In this document: positions 16,079-23,597 of the stretch, piece after piece
How the letters are laid out: each line of letters starts with the position of its first letter
Numbering within the stretch: position 1 is the stretch's first letter
DNA from: Acinetobacter sp. ANC 4173
GTDB lineage: Bacteria; Pseudomonadota; Gammaproteobacteria; Pseudomonadales; Moraxellaceae
Reading direction: 5' to 3'
NCBI RefSeq assembly: GCF_004331255.1
Contig: NZ_SJOF01000014.1
Span: 1-64,000 of the forward strand
Length of the DNA: 64,000 nucleotides
Notes under the pieces: model-generated
The model's database searches: none
Told to the model about the DNA's origin: nothing
What the model saw: only the letters and a program-made list of their open reading frames with translations
Translations under genes and position numbers: made by a program

Positions 16079-18329
16079 TTTGTTGCTCCATATTTGGCAA
16101 TAAATCGCCACCATTTTTGATCAATGCGCTTTCCTTAATCTGATCAGGATTAAGAGCGAAGTTTGGTTGAGCACTTTCTTCAGGCATTAAAAAACCCTGC
16201 TCAGTGGCAGGGCTTTCAATTCCTTGTTGCGTCATGTCTGGTGGTGGCTCAAGCCCTCCAGACTGCGGGTATTCGTTATCATCAATGGCTTCGGTTGGTG
16301 CATATTGATCAACATCCTCGCCTTGTTGCAACCAATCTTGTGGTGCATTACTTAAATCGATTTGTTGTTTCATTAACTCAACCATGCCGCGCAACTCCTC
16401 AACATCAGCACGACCAGAGTTATTGATTTGAGCAACCTTGATTGCCTGCTCAGCATTCATTATTGCTTTTTTAATCTCAACCTCTCGATCAGCCTTTTTA
16501 TCATTTAACGCTGCTTGAGTTGCCTGTAGATCCTGTGTGAGTTTTTGAATCAACTGATCCATCTGCGTGACTTGTGCCTTGATGTGTGGTGGTAACTCTT
16601 TACCATCATCAAGCAAAGATGGGTCCATACGCTTCTTCACGCGCTCAGCAATTGCTTTAGCGTTCACCAGTGGAGAATCCTTCAGGATTAAATCACCAGC
16701 AATCTGCGCCAATTCAGGGTTGAATTGCAGAAGTTGCAACATAATCTGGAATGACTGTTCGCGTTGAGTGTTGAAGCTTGGACCAGTATCCATTCGAACA
16801 TCATAGCGACCTACAGTTAAGTCATTTAGCAGTTTGCCTTCGGCTTTCTGATACTCATCGGGACTGTTTGGCTGTGCATTCAACTTAACAAGCTCATCTT
16901 CACCATCATTGCCCACAATACGGCGTGTTATTTCCGTGTCGTACAGCAATGGGTATAAACCAACTAAAATACGGCCAGCGTGACGCAAGGCCTTATTTAG
17001 ATTGTCTTGAAAGTGGAAATGCGCTGTATCAGCTTGACGCTGCAATAAACCAATCGCACGACCTGATTGCTGATTTACATCCTGCCCCATTTGCGGCGAA
17101 TGCATATTTAACGTATCTGCAATCAATTGCTGCGATGTAACGGCGGCATTTAAAATACCAGATGGCGGTTGAGCTGCGCCGAGTTTAAATGGCGCCGGTC
17201 TTTGATTGCCCTGATCATCCAAGAAATTATAGTAAACCGCAGCATATTTACTCGGGTTTTCCCACTGATCCTCAAAACCATTCACACCTTGAGCATCTGC
17301 AACAGTAATATCATCTTGGTTCTTTTGCAGAATATGTGCTTCTGTTGACTTCCAGTAGTTGAATAGCCGCTGAGCATCTTTGGCAAAGTGAATCAATGAG
17401 AATACATTTCGATTCTCACCAATCCATGTGACCTCGCCATAAACTGGAATGATGGGGATATACTTCCCTGGGAAAACACCAGTTTCAAGCACTCGACTAC
17501 CAGTCAACTTAGCCCACTTGATTTCAGTACGATATGTTGCACGTGATTGCACAACAAAATCATCAAGCACACCATCAAACTGATCTTTTAATTCGGATCT
17601 AAAACCTATAGTTCCATCATTAAGTAGTAAAAGCTCATCTTTTACTTGCTCAATATAGAAATACTCAGCAATCAACAATGAATCTTTGGTTTTGTCATTC
17701 CAGTCAAGATCCTCATCAAGTTCAAAATCAACAGGATCCTTTCCGTATTGATCCTCAGTGACTGATTTTTTAACCCATTCACATACCAGGCATTTCGTCA
17801 TGTCTGAACCATCAAGACGACGACTCATAGGGTCAATCAACACAGCCTGCGGGTTTTCCACTGGTATGAATTTAGGTTCCTGATTAAACGAATCCTCACT
17901 CACATAATCGGTGGCTAGACGCAAGAATCCAATACCACCAAAAACAGCATTTTCCGCTGCCTGATCGTATGTATCCTCCGCATTGGTTGCTTCCTCGGTG
18001 TCTTTGATTAAGCCACCGAGGATCTTAGCAACCTCCAAATCAGCGTCACTATCAACAGGTACAACCTGAATCTGCGGTCGGTTCTGCCGCATGGTGTTGA
18101 TTTGCTGACGCACAAAAGTTCGAGCAAGATTGATCTCAAGTGTTGGCTTGCTTTCAGCTTTGCGCTTGGCTTTCGCATCATCATCCCACTGAGCACCTTT
18201 TATGGTGACAAACTCTTTATCCTCAGTGGCACGGTCATACGTTTCTTTCCAGTAAGCTTTCGCCTCCTTCATGAATGCCTTTGCATCAGCCAAGATCTTC
18301 TCATGCTGTTTTTTATCATCTGTTGCCAT
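16068..18329 (-). CDS. portal protein, P22 gp1-like
   Basis: A 753-residue protein with the size and layout of P22 portal (725 residues). The first 500 residues hold the wing, stem and crown; the last 150 residues are helical and Gln-rich and correspond to the barrel that projects into the capsid. The N-terminal stretch with YDRATEDKEFV and GAQWDDDAK is typical of P22-type portals. It forms the dodecameric channel for DNA packaging. It starts three bases after the terminase stop. Confidence 0.9.
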   Translation of the reverse strand: MATDDKKQHEKILADAKAFMKEAKAYWKETYDRATEDKEFVTIKGAQWDDDAKAKRKAESKPTLEINLARTFVRQQINTMRQNRPQIQVVPVDSDADLEVAKILGGLIKDTEEATNAEDTYDQAAENAVFGGIGFLRLATDYVSEDSFNQEPKFIPVENPQAVLIDPMSRRLDGSDMTKCLVCEWVKKSVTEDQYGKDPVDFELDEDLDWNDKTKDSLLIAEYFYIEQVKDELLLLNDGTIGFRSELKDQFDGVLDDFVVQSRATYRTEIKWAKLTGSRVLETGVFPGKYIPIIPVYGEVTWIGENRNVFSLIHFAKDAQRLFNYWKSTEAHILQKNQDDITVADAQGVNGFEDQWENPSKYAAVYYNFLDDQGNQRPAPFKLGAAQPPSGILNAAVTSQQLIADTLNMHSPQMGQDVNQQSGRAIGLLQRQADTAHFHFQDNLNKALRHAGRILVGLYPLLYDTEITRRIVGNDGEDELVKLNAQPNSPDEYQKAEGKLLNDLTVGRYDVRMDTGPSFNTQREQSFQIMLQLLQFNPELAQIAGDLILKDSPLVNAKAIAERVKKRMDPSLLDDGKELPPHIKAQVTQMDQLIQKLTQDLQATQAALNDKKADREVEIKKAIMNAEQAIKVAQINNSGRADVEELRGMVELMKQQIDLSNAPQDWLQQGEDVDQYAPTEAIDDNEYPQSGGLEPPPDMTQQGIESPATEQGFLMPEESAQPNFALNPDQIKESALIKNGGDLLPNMEQQNDV

Positions 18330-18332
18330 GTT

Positions 18333-19664
18333 TTATCCTTGCCAACTACCTTGAGTCCTAGTGATTGGTTTTGCTTTCACCACAGGTGCTTTAATTGGGA
18401 ATAAATAAACGATTGGGTATGTGCCGGCATCATTCATGTGGTCAAATCCAGCCTTCTTATCTGGCTGTCCATGCTCATCATAAATTTGACGTTCTTGACA
18501 CTTAGCAAAGTGCGAGCACTTATTCACATTCACATACAAACGCCTTTCACTAAATGTATTACACAACATGCCATTCATTGAGTTGATGCGGTCTTTTACG
18601 GCGGGGTTTGATGCATTTACATAAACCTTAAAACCTGCTTGTTTCAGCATCGAGATATCTGACTTATTTGCACCAACCGTTTTTCGGTTATCGCCAGAGG
18701 CATCTGGATAAATGCCAATCTCATAATCTGGATAACGCTCCTTAATCGCTTCAATCATTGCGGGTGTATCAAACAGATTCACAAACTCATCAACTGCATG
18801 CATGGTGTCACCACGACGCACATAAACCACCGCAGCCATTTTGGTGACGTTAAAGTCCATGCCAATGTGAAGCGTATCGCCTTCTTTTACTGTTTCATCT
18901 GAGCTATTTAAAACCCGGTTAAAACAGTAGTAGATAACACCCTGATAACTCTCAAAGCTAGCCTCATATTCCTGACTGAATGTTTTCGGATCCATCTTGC
19001 GCTTAGCAACAATGATTTCCGATTCAGGAATATTCCCACCTTGTAGTGATGTGTAAGAAAAGCTGCGGCAGTCAGGTTCGTGTTCAGGCTGACCATCCAT
19101 AAATGTGTCATAGCAATGGTTAAATCCTTTCGGTGTGCCAATTCTTAAAACATGACCACCAACACGCTGTTCACCATTGATAATGTATTTGCAAGTTGAA
19201 AGCATTGGACGAAGTACTTCCTCCCACGCCGCCCATTTACAGTCTGCCCACTCGTCAATAATTAGAAAAAATAGACCAGATCCACGGAGGTCATCATAGT
19301 TATCTAAGCCAACAACACGCATAACGTGACCACTTTTTAAAGTGATCGTGCATTCAGTTTCGTTTGGCTTTCCTGCACGCCATGATGGTGGAATTGCTTG
19401 TTTTAATCGCTTCCAGAAAACACGCTTGGCCTGTTTGAAGGTTGGAGCTGAATACCAAATTTCATCCTCAACAGATACGTTCCACTTAGCAGCCAATCTC
19501 GCAGCACGGCGCATTTCGGCTTTTGCTAAAAAAGTCTTACCAAAACGACGTCCACATACAGCATCACGAAAACGTGCTTCAGGTTGCCATCCCCATAAGT
19601 AAATGTTTGCCTGCTTTGGTGTGAGCTTTACAGCACCGTTATTTGGCTCAAAGAATTGGCTCAT
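18333..19664 (-). CDS. terminase large subunit
   Basis: A 443-residue packaging motor. A Walker A-like motif (GRRFGKT, residues 38-44), a Walker B segment (LFFLIIDEWAD) and the start of the RNase H-like nuclease domain (IGMDFNVTKMAAVV, about residue 260) are all visible. The start at 19664 has a GAGGAA site seven bases upstream and lies inside the end of the small-subunit gene. The protein cuts concatemeric DNA and drives it through the portal. Length is a little short of P22 gp2 (499). Confidence 0.92.
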   Translation of the reverse strand: MSQFFEPNNGAVKLTPKQANIYLWGWQPEARFRDAVCGRRFGKTFLAKAEMRRAARLAAKWNVSVEDEIWYSAPTFKQAKRVFWKRLKQAIPPSWRAGKPNETECTITLKSGHVMRVVGLDNYDDLRGSGLFFLIIDEWADCKWAAWEEVLRPMLSTCKYIINGEQRVGGHVLRIGTPKGFNHCYDTFMDGQPEHEPDCRSFSYTSLQGGNIPESEIIVAKRKMDPKTFSQEYEASFESYQGVIYYCFNRVLNSSDETVKEGDTLHIGMDFNVTKMAAVVYVRRGDTMHAVDEFVNLFDTPAMIEAIKERYPDYEIGIYPDASGDNRKTVGANKSDISMLKQAGFKVYVNASNPAVKDRINSMNGMLCNTFSERRLYVNVNKCSHFAKCQERQIYDEHGQPDKKAGFDHMNDAGTYPIVYLFPIKAPVVKAKPITRTQGSWQG

Positions 19665-20175
19665 TTGGAATTTCCTCATCAGGGTTCAGGCTGATTTTGT
19701 AATCTTCCTCTGGAGGTCTGCTTTCAGGTGGATTTACTTCACGCTTGAGTTTTTCAAGCTCAAGACGTTTCATCTCAATTTCAATCTGCTCTTTTTCAGA
19801 TAGCTCGCTTGTTCCAGTGGTGCTCCCCATTTGAATCAAGCTTTGAGCCTGTTTTAAGACTTTAGCTCTCATGACTTTATTTTTTGAATAATCCTCATAC
19901 ATCCCTTGAAGCTCTTTAAAATGGAAGGCCTTGTTAGCAATAGGGATGTTTTCAGTATTTTCTTTAAAGTCTTTGCGCGTTCGATCAAAAAGCTCTTTTA
20001 ATTTCTTGCTTAGATTCTTGCCCATTGATTTTGTTGGGTCGTAAGCCGAGACTTGTTGACGTTCGATCTCAATACCAAATTCTTGTTTTACAGCATCAGC
20101 TACCTGTTGAGGTGTATCAAAGCAAGCAAGAGACTGAACTATAAAGATTTTTATAGGCTCCCTTAGTGTTGCCAT
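19648..20175 (-). CDS. terminase small subunit (DUF2280)
   Basis: A 175-residue protein. Its first 105 residues match the DUF2280 pattern (TLREPIKIFIVQSLACFDTP, then VSAYDPTK and NIPIANKAFH), a family of DNA-recognition small terminase subunits. The C-terminal 60 residues are acidic and may bind the large subunit. The start at 20175 follows a GGGGTG site. A terminator stands immediately upstream, so terminase expression depends on read-through or an unrecognised promoter in the short gap. Confidence 0.85.
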   Translation of the reverse strand: MATLREPIKIFIVQSLACFDTPQQVADAVKQEFGIEIERQQVSAYDPTKSMGKNLSKKLKELFDRTRKDFKENTENIPIANKAFHFKELQGMYEDYSKNKVMRAKVLKQAQSLIQMGSTTGTSELSEKEQIEIEMKRLELEKLKREVNPPESRPPEEDYKISLNPDEEIPNEPIL

Positions 20176-20213
20176 AAACACCCCTTTGTAAAACTACGTA
20201 AAACAAGACAGGC

Positions 20214-20236
20214 AAAAAAATGAGCCATCAGGCTCA
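20214..20236 (-). terminator. intrinsic terminator upstream of terminase genes
   Basis: The stem TGAGCC/GGCTCA with an ATCA loop (20221-20236) is followed by seven T on the minus strand. It overlaps the stop codon of the metallopeptidase gene. Confidence 0.82.
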
Positions 20237-20875
20237 GTTAATTAGACAAGTCCCGCAACACGCAGCGATATTCTTCTCTGATACAAACGGCGCTTGCTTA
20301 GCAACCTCAACAAGCCTTTTTACGTTCTCGTTTGCTCCCCAGCGTTTGACCACGCCGATAAACTCTTCAACGTCATGACCTGCTAAGTAATGCTTAGGCA
20401 AGCCAGTGTGGTCGCTATAGATGATTTCACCATCTTCATCACGCTCAACACCAATGTGATAAAGCTCATGCTCGATCAAAGCACAGAAGTCACGGTCATT
20501 AGAGTTTTCACAAAAGCTTGCATCAATGGTGATTAGATAAACTGGAACATAACCAAACCAGTCACGCATCTGTTGCTCCTGGCGTGCTTTCTTCCACCCA
20601 CCTTGGTTAAACATCACCTTTTCACACTGACCAAGCACCATGCGTTTCTTTGCCATGCATGCAGATGATGCCCAAGCAAAGGCTAGGAAAGTTTCGTCAT
20701 CATGAAGTAGCTCAGCAATATGGTCATGATCTGGATTATGAAGTTCACCGCCCGGCGTTAAGAAATTTTTAATCACCCAGTCTTTTAATTCCACGGCGGG
20801 TGCAAGTCGAATTGCTTCTTCTTCCTCCGCCTGATCAATCAGATCCGTTGGCGGGAATGGTCTGATCTGGTCCAT
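20234..20875 (-). CDS. putative phage zinc metallopeptidase
   Basis: A 213-residue protein with an HExxH zinc-binding motif (HELYH, residues 136-140) within a CALIEHELYHIGVERDEDGE context, as in putative phage metallopeptidases. A downstream His (GHDVEEF) could supply the third ligand. There is no signal peptide, so it acts in the cytoplasm or virion. The C-terminus carries three Cys (ACCGTC). Substrate and role are unknown; capsid maturation is unlikely because no prohead protease is expected in P22-like assembly. It overlaps the nuclease gene by 41 bases and ends in a terminator. Confidence 0.8.
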   Translation of the reverse strand: MDQIRPFPPTDLIDQAEEEEAIRLAPAVELKDWVIKNFLTPGGELHNPDHDHIAELLHDDETFLAFAWASSACMAKKRMVLGQCEKVMFNQGGWKKARQEQQMRDWFGYVPVYLITIDASFCENSNDRDFCALIEHELYHIGVERDEDGEIIYSDHTGLPKHYLAGHDVEEFIGVVKRWGANENVKRLVEVAKQAPFVSEKNIAACCGTCLIN

Positions 20876-21311
20876 TGAATGATTCTCTCTTTAAGTTTTT
20901 GAGCCATTGAGATGCAAATTGAGCTTCTATCTGTAATGGGCCAAATTCATCAATCTTGTATCTATTGGCAGACTCTAAGCGAACAACGGTAAAACCCATT
21001 TCGGCAGCATGATCATATCGATCCATACTCCAAGCTTTATTTGCTAATTTGCCACGGCGACCACCCGACCAAGGACCGCCAGATATTTCAACCAAAATTC
21101 GATGCTCAATTAAATGGAAATCAAACCGCCAATGCTTAGTAGATTTGAACTGGAATTTCTTCTCGTACTTGATACCTAGGATATTTAAAGCCTGTTCAAA
21201 TTCTTCTTCTGCTTCTAGATATGTATCTTTGGCCTTAGGTAATGGTTTTGCTCTGGGTTTAGTTTTAGGTGGGCGCTTTTTGGTTTTCCAGAAGTAGTCG
21301 TTTTCGTTCAT
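20835..21311 (-). CDS. PD-(D/E)XK-type nuclease-like protein
   Basis: A 158-residue protein with a basic N-terminus (residues 8-30) and a core resembling small restriction-like nucleases: Asp64 in WRFDFHL and Glu75 in RILVEISGG fit the PD-(D/E)XK spacing, with a later strand GFTVVRLE. It is like Vsr/DUF559-type endonucleases in layout. A role near terminase in DNA processing is plausible; an HNH motif is absent. It follows a terminator and overlaps the metallopeptidase gene. Confidence 0.68.
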   Translation of the reverse strand: MNENDYFWKTKKRPPKTKPRAKPLPKAKDTYLEAEEEFEQALNILGIKYEKKFQFKSTKHWRFDFHLIEHRILVEISGGPWSGGRRGKLANKAWSMDRYDHAAEMGFTVVRLESANRYKIDEFGPLQIEAQFASQWLKNLKRESFNGPDQTIPANGSD

Positions 21312-21324
21312 AAATTGCGCCCAT

Positions 21325-21348
21325 TAAAAAACCACCCGAGGGTGGTTT
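21325..21348 (-). terminator. intrinsic terminator after the DUF2335 gene
   Basis: ACCACCC/GGGTGGT (21331-21346) followed by six T on the minus strand. It closes the short unit made of the 79-residue and DUF2335 genes. Confidence 0.8.
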
Positions 21349-21366
21349 GCATTTTGCTCATTTGTT

Positions 21367-21975
21367 TTAAGGTGTATCAGGTTTTGTTGCTTCCGCTGGA
21401 CTCTCACTCTCAGCAGTAACAGCTTTTTCATGAGTAGGTGTTTTCTGAAGAAACAAAACACTGGCCATTGCAACCATGATCCCAACACAAGCTCCAGCTA
21501 TAATAATATGGCCAAGGATGGCAAAAAGAATTGCAGCACACAAAATTAAAATTGAAATAATAAATGCAAAAATTTGACCCCTGCTCTTAATATCAATTTC
21601 ACGCGACCTAGCTAGGTTAAGAGCATCTTGCTCACGAATATTTGCATCATTGACTTTTACAGCTTCGGTAATTTTTTTATCAGTTAAATCAATCTCAGAC
21701 CGTTTAACTTCCATCTGAAATAGCTGATTCTGAATTATAGCGTCCATGAGCTTTTCACCAACACCAGGTAAGATTCGCTCATAAGCCTCTAAATAATCAG
21801 GAGGAATAAAGGGTGATTCAACTCTCTTCTGTTCTATTCGAAGAAGCGCCCGCCCTATCTCCGGTTTAGGTATTTTTTCTGCTTTATCAACTTTTGGATT
21901 TAAAATTATTTCAGGCTCAGGGACGTCTGTTGCTTTGTAGTCTACGTCCCCATCATTATTCTGCGTATTTGGCAT
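21367..21975 (-). CDS. DUF2335 membrane protein
   Basis: A 202-residue protein. Residues 1-55 are polar and probably disordered. Residues 58-90 carry the family motif (LEAYERILPGVGEKLMDAII), followed by a helical region and two hydrophobic segments (about 134-153 and 156-176) with GQIFAF before the first. This is the pattern of the DUF2335 family of phage and prophage membrane proteins, which has no established function. The gene overlaps the small gene upstream by 20 bases and ends before a terminator. With the promoter at 22255 it forms an autonomous unit. Confidence 0.78.
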   Translation of the reverse strand: MPNTQNNDGDVDYKATDVPEPEIILNPKVDKAEKIPKPEIGRALLRIEQKRVESPFIPPDYLEAYERILPGVGEKLMDAIIQNQLFQMEVKRSEIDLTDKKITEAVKVNDANIREQDALNLARSREIDIKSRGQIFAFIISILILCAAILFAILGHIIIAGACVGIMVAMASVLFLQKTPTHEKAVTAESESPAEATKPDTP

Positions 21976-22195
21976 GCGTTACCGATCTATCATTTGGATT
22001 TTGACAAAGTTGATTGAAAGCAGAAGTCTGGGTATCAGCAATAGTCTTCCAACTCGAAGCCATATCTAGAGTTGCCCCCAATCGCACAACCTCAACAGTA
22101 GCAGGAGTGATAAAGTGTGCTGTATGTTTAGTCTCTTCCGGTGACATTTCATAAGCACTGCGCATACCTAATAGGAATACCTTAGCAAGACTCAT
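21956..22195 (-). CDS. 79-residue partner of the DUF2335 protein
   Basis: A 79-residue protein I do not recognise. It is soluble-looking, with an N-terminal helix (SLAKVFLLGMRSAYEMS) and a central helix-strand region. A GGAG ribosome site lies eight bases before the start. It overlaps the DUF2335 gene, so the two are translationally linked. A sigma70-type promoter lies about 60 bases upstream. The linkage suggests a joint function. Confidence 0.65.
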   Translation of the reverse strand: MSLAKVFLLGMRSAYEMSPEETKHTAHFITPATVEVVRLGATLDMASSWKTIADTQTSAFNQLCQNPNDRSVTHAKYAE

Positions 22196-22254
22196 GACAT
22201 TTTCTCCTTAGACAAAAATACCCTATATGTCTTTCAACACTAGGGTTATCCACA

Positions 22255-22283
22255 ACTATATTCACTATTTACAGTTGCGTCAA
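22255..22283 (-). promoter_or_regulatory. sigma70-type promoter for the DUF2335 unit
   Basis: On the minus strand TTGACG (22278-22283) and TATAGT (22255-22260) are separated by exactly 17 bases. The spacer contains one copy of an 18-bp repeat. Transcription would begin near 22248, about 50 bases before the 79-residue gene. Confidence 0.7.
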
Positions 22284-22399
22284 TATGGAGTAACTACGAT
22301 ACTTGCGGTTTGTTTGGTAGCGGTTTCGCCTGAAGCTACGTTGTGACGCGCTTTACATGCGGTAATATTTTTTGATCGCGAATATTCACTATTTACAGT
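22258..22399. repeat. two 18-bp direct repeats over promoter region
   Basis: The sequence atattcactatttacagt occurs at 22258-22275 and again at 22382-22399, 124 bp apart in the same orientation. The first copy fills the spacer and half of the -10 element of the promoter. The second has no good -35 element. The inner 12 bases are nearly palindromic, so a regulator binding site is likely. Confidence 0.6.
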
Positions 22400-22467
22400 A
22401 CAAATACATTGTTACACTTACATAATGAATTACGTACGGTCTTTGTCAACATCACCACCAATAAGAA

Positions 22468-22506
22468 AAGAAAAACCCCTCAACATCTAGAATGCGAGTG
22501 GTTTTT
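22468..22506 (-). terminator. terminator after the 38-residue gene
   Basis: On the minus strand a ten-base stem with one mismatch (AAAACCACTC with GAGGGGTTTT, 22472-22505) ends in a T-run. It lies 20 bases after the small gene. Confidence 0.65.
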
Positions 22507-22526
22507 ATATGCCGTAATACGTTCGG

Positions 22527-22643
22527 CTAATCTTTAACTTCTTTCAAACATTCTCGACACACTTTGACTTCTTCATCATCAACCGTGTAATCAACTTCAG
22601 TCGCACCATGCAAGCCAAATAAACACATTAAAAATCGGAGCAT
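22527..22643 (-). CDS. 38-residue protein with CxxC, possible zinc ribbon
   Basis: This short gene encodes 38 residues. A GGAG ribosome site seven bases before the ATG supports it. The protein has MCLFGLHG at residues 6-13 and CREC at 29-32, a Cys/His pair followed by CxxC that could bind zinc, as in short prophage zinc-ribbon proteins (DUF1660-like). It is bounded by a terminator on each side, so it is made only by read-through of the upstream one or from an unseen promoter. Function unknown. Confidence 0.6.
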   Translation of the reverse strand: MLRFLMCLFGLHGATEVDYTVDDEEVKVCRECLKEVKD

Positions 22644-22658
22644 TACTTTTCTCCATGC

Positions 22659-22697
22659 AAAAAAAAGCCCACTTCAGCAGTAGATTGATGTGGGCTT
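22659..22697 (-). terminator. terminator just before the 38-residue gene
   Basis: An eight-base perfect stem AAGCCCAC/GTGGGCTT (22665-22672 with 22690-22697) followed by eight T on the minus strand. Confidence 0.75.
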
Positions 22698-22814
22698 AAA
22701 CTAAGGACCTTGGAGGGTCATTTGGAAACTACAGCTGTTTCTAGAAGTGATCATGCATACTTGTTCGTGAATTTTTTGTGAAAAATTAAAACAAACCAGT
22801 ATTAATGAATTATC

Positions 22815-22893
22815 CCTAATTAGAATCTGGGTGGCGGCATTCAACTTAAACCACTACGAATAAGGGTACCGCCATAGGTGCCCCGCTATTGCT
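22815..22893 (-). ncRNA. candidate structured RNA in the post-Q leader
   Basis: The minus strand holds a stem TGGCGG/CCGCCA around an inner ATTC/GAAT stem, flanked by GGGG and CCC runs that could extend it. GC content is well above the surrounding sequence, and no long reading frame is present (only a nine-codon ORF from ATGGCG to TAA). The position, between terminators after the Q-like gene, and the compact fold suggest a phage regulatory RNA. A C4-type antisense RNA is one idea, not established. The transcribed strand is not certain. Confidence 0.4.
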
Positions 22894-22918
22894 TACACAA
22901 AAACATTTCCCAAGGCAT

Positions 22919-22948
22919 AAAAAAAGCCCACAAATTATATTGTAGGCT
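22919..22948 (-). terminator. terminator in post-Q leader (tR'-like)
   Basis: Stem AGCCCACA with TGTAGGCT (22925-22932 with 22941-22948, one mismatch), followed by seven T on the minus strand. It lies about 130 bases after the candidate late promoter. Confidence 0.6.
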
Positions 22949-23000
22949 ATTAAAATTTAAAAAGATTAGTCAGGGAACTATCAACTAAATCTGACGCGCA

Positions 23001-23030
23001 TATTGCAGAAAATCTAAACAGATTGCAATA
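23001..23030 (-). promoter_or_regulatory. stem-loop in the late leader
   Basis: TATTGCA and TGCAATA (23024-23030 with 23001-23007) form an outer stem, with ATCT/AGAT inside. It lies between the candidate late promoter and the tR'-like terminator, where a Q-type antiterminator could load. An 18-codon open frame spans it but has no ribosome site. Confidence 0.4.
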
Positions 23031-23053
23031 CCCAAATGCATATAAAATACATA

Positions 23054-23082
23054 TTCATAGAAATTTATATTTCAGAATGCAA
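23054..23082 (-). promoter_or_regulatory. candidate late promoter (PR'-like)
   Basis: Minus-strand TTGCAT (23077-23082), 17 bases, TATGAA (23054-23059). It lies directly after the terminator that closes the Q-like gene and before the tR'-like terminator, the layout expected of a lambdoid late promoter. The match to consensus is moderate. Confidence 0.4.
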
Positions 23083-23107
23083 AAAGCCCACCTTTCGATG
23101 AGCTTTT
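23079..23107 (-). terminator. terminator after the Q-like gene
   Basis: In the minus-strand RNA a ten-base stem including two G-U pairs (AAAGCTCATC with GGTGGGCTTT, GAAA loop) is followed by five T. It ends the rightward early operon. Confidence 0.75.
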
Positions 23108-23172
23108 ATATACTGGTGAAAGCATAACAACTTGCCACCATATCAGAAATTTAAACCAAGTGTGCTGCACTG

Positions 23173-23586
23173 TCAAGATTGCAATACATCTATCTTCCCA
23201 TCTAAATACGCAAGCCCCTTATCAATCTCTGATCTTACTAATGCCTTACTGCATTTATGAGCATTTGCGATTGAGTTATAAGACCATTCATTTTCATAAT
23301 AAAGTATTAAATACCATGCTCTTGAGGCTAAATATTCACGGCTATCATTGTGCATTGATGAGAGTAATTGGCTTACCTGCACTGCCTCAAAATCATTAAT
23401 CTCGCATGCTATAGATACGCGACTTGCACGAACTCTGCTTTTGTCATTTTGGTCAATTAGTATTGCTAATGGATTGGCTGTTACATTGAATTTTACCGAT
23501 CTTACCCACAACCCATACTGTTCCAACCATTGATGGGCAGAACGCTTTGACCATGCCATCACCCCTGCTTTGACTGCTACATTCAT
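23173..23586 (-). CDS. Q-like late antitermination protein
   Basis: A 137-residue protein. The N-terminal part (HQWLEQYGLWVRS) and the C-terminal helix-turn-helix-like part (ENEWSYNSIANAHKCSKALV at about residues 97-116, then LAYLDG) match phage antitermination Q proteins of the short type. It is the last gene of the early rightward operon and is followed by promoter-like and terminator elements, then the late genes, as Q should be. A GGGGG ribosome site precedes the start. It would let RNA polymerase pass the late-operon terminators. Confidence 0.75.
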   Translation of the reverse strand: MNVAVKAGVMAWSKRSAHQWLEQYGLWVRSVKFNVTANPLAILIDQNDKSRVRASRVSIACEINDFEAVQVSQLLSSMHNDSREYLASRAWYLILYYENEWSYNSIANAHKCSKALVRSEIDKGLAYLDGKIDVLQS

Positions 23587-23597
23587 ACGATCACCCC

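Noticed and set aside
22975..23040. 18-codon gene in the late leader
   Set aside because: It has no ribosome site and its sequence is explained by the stem-loop at 23001-23030.
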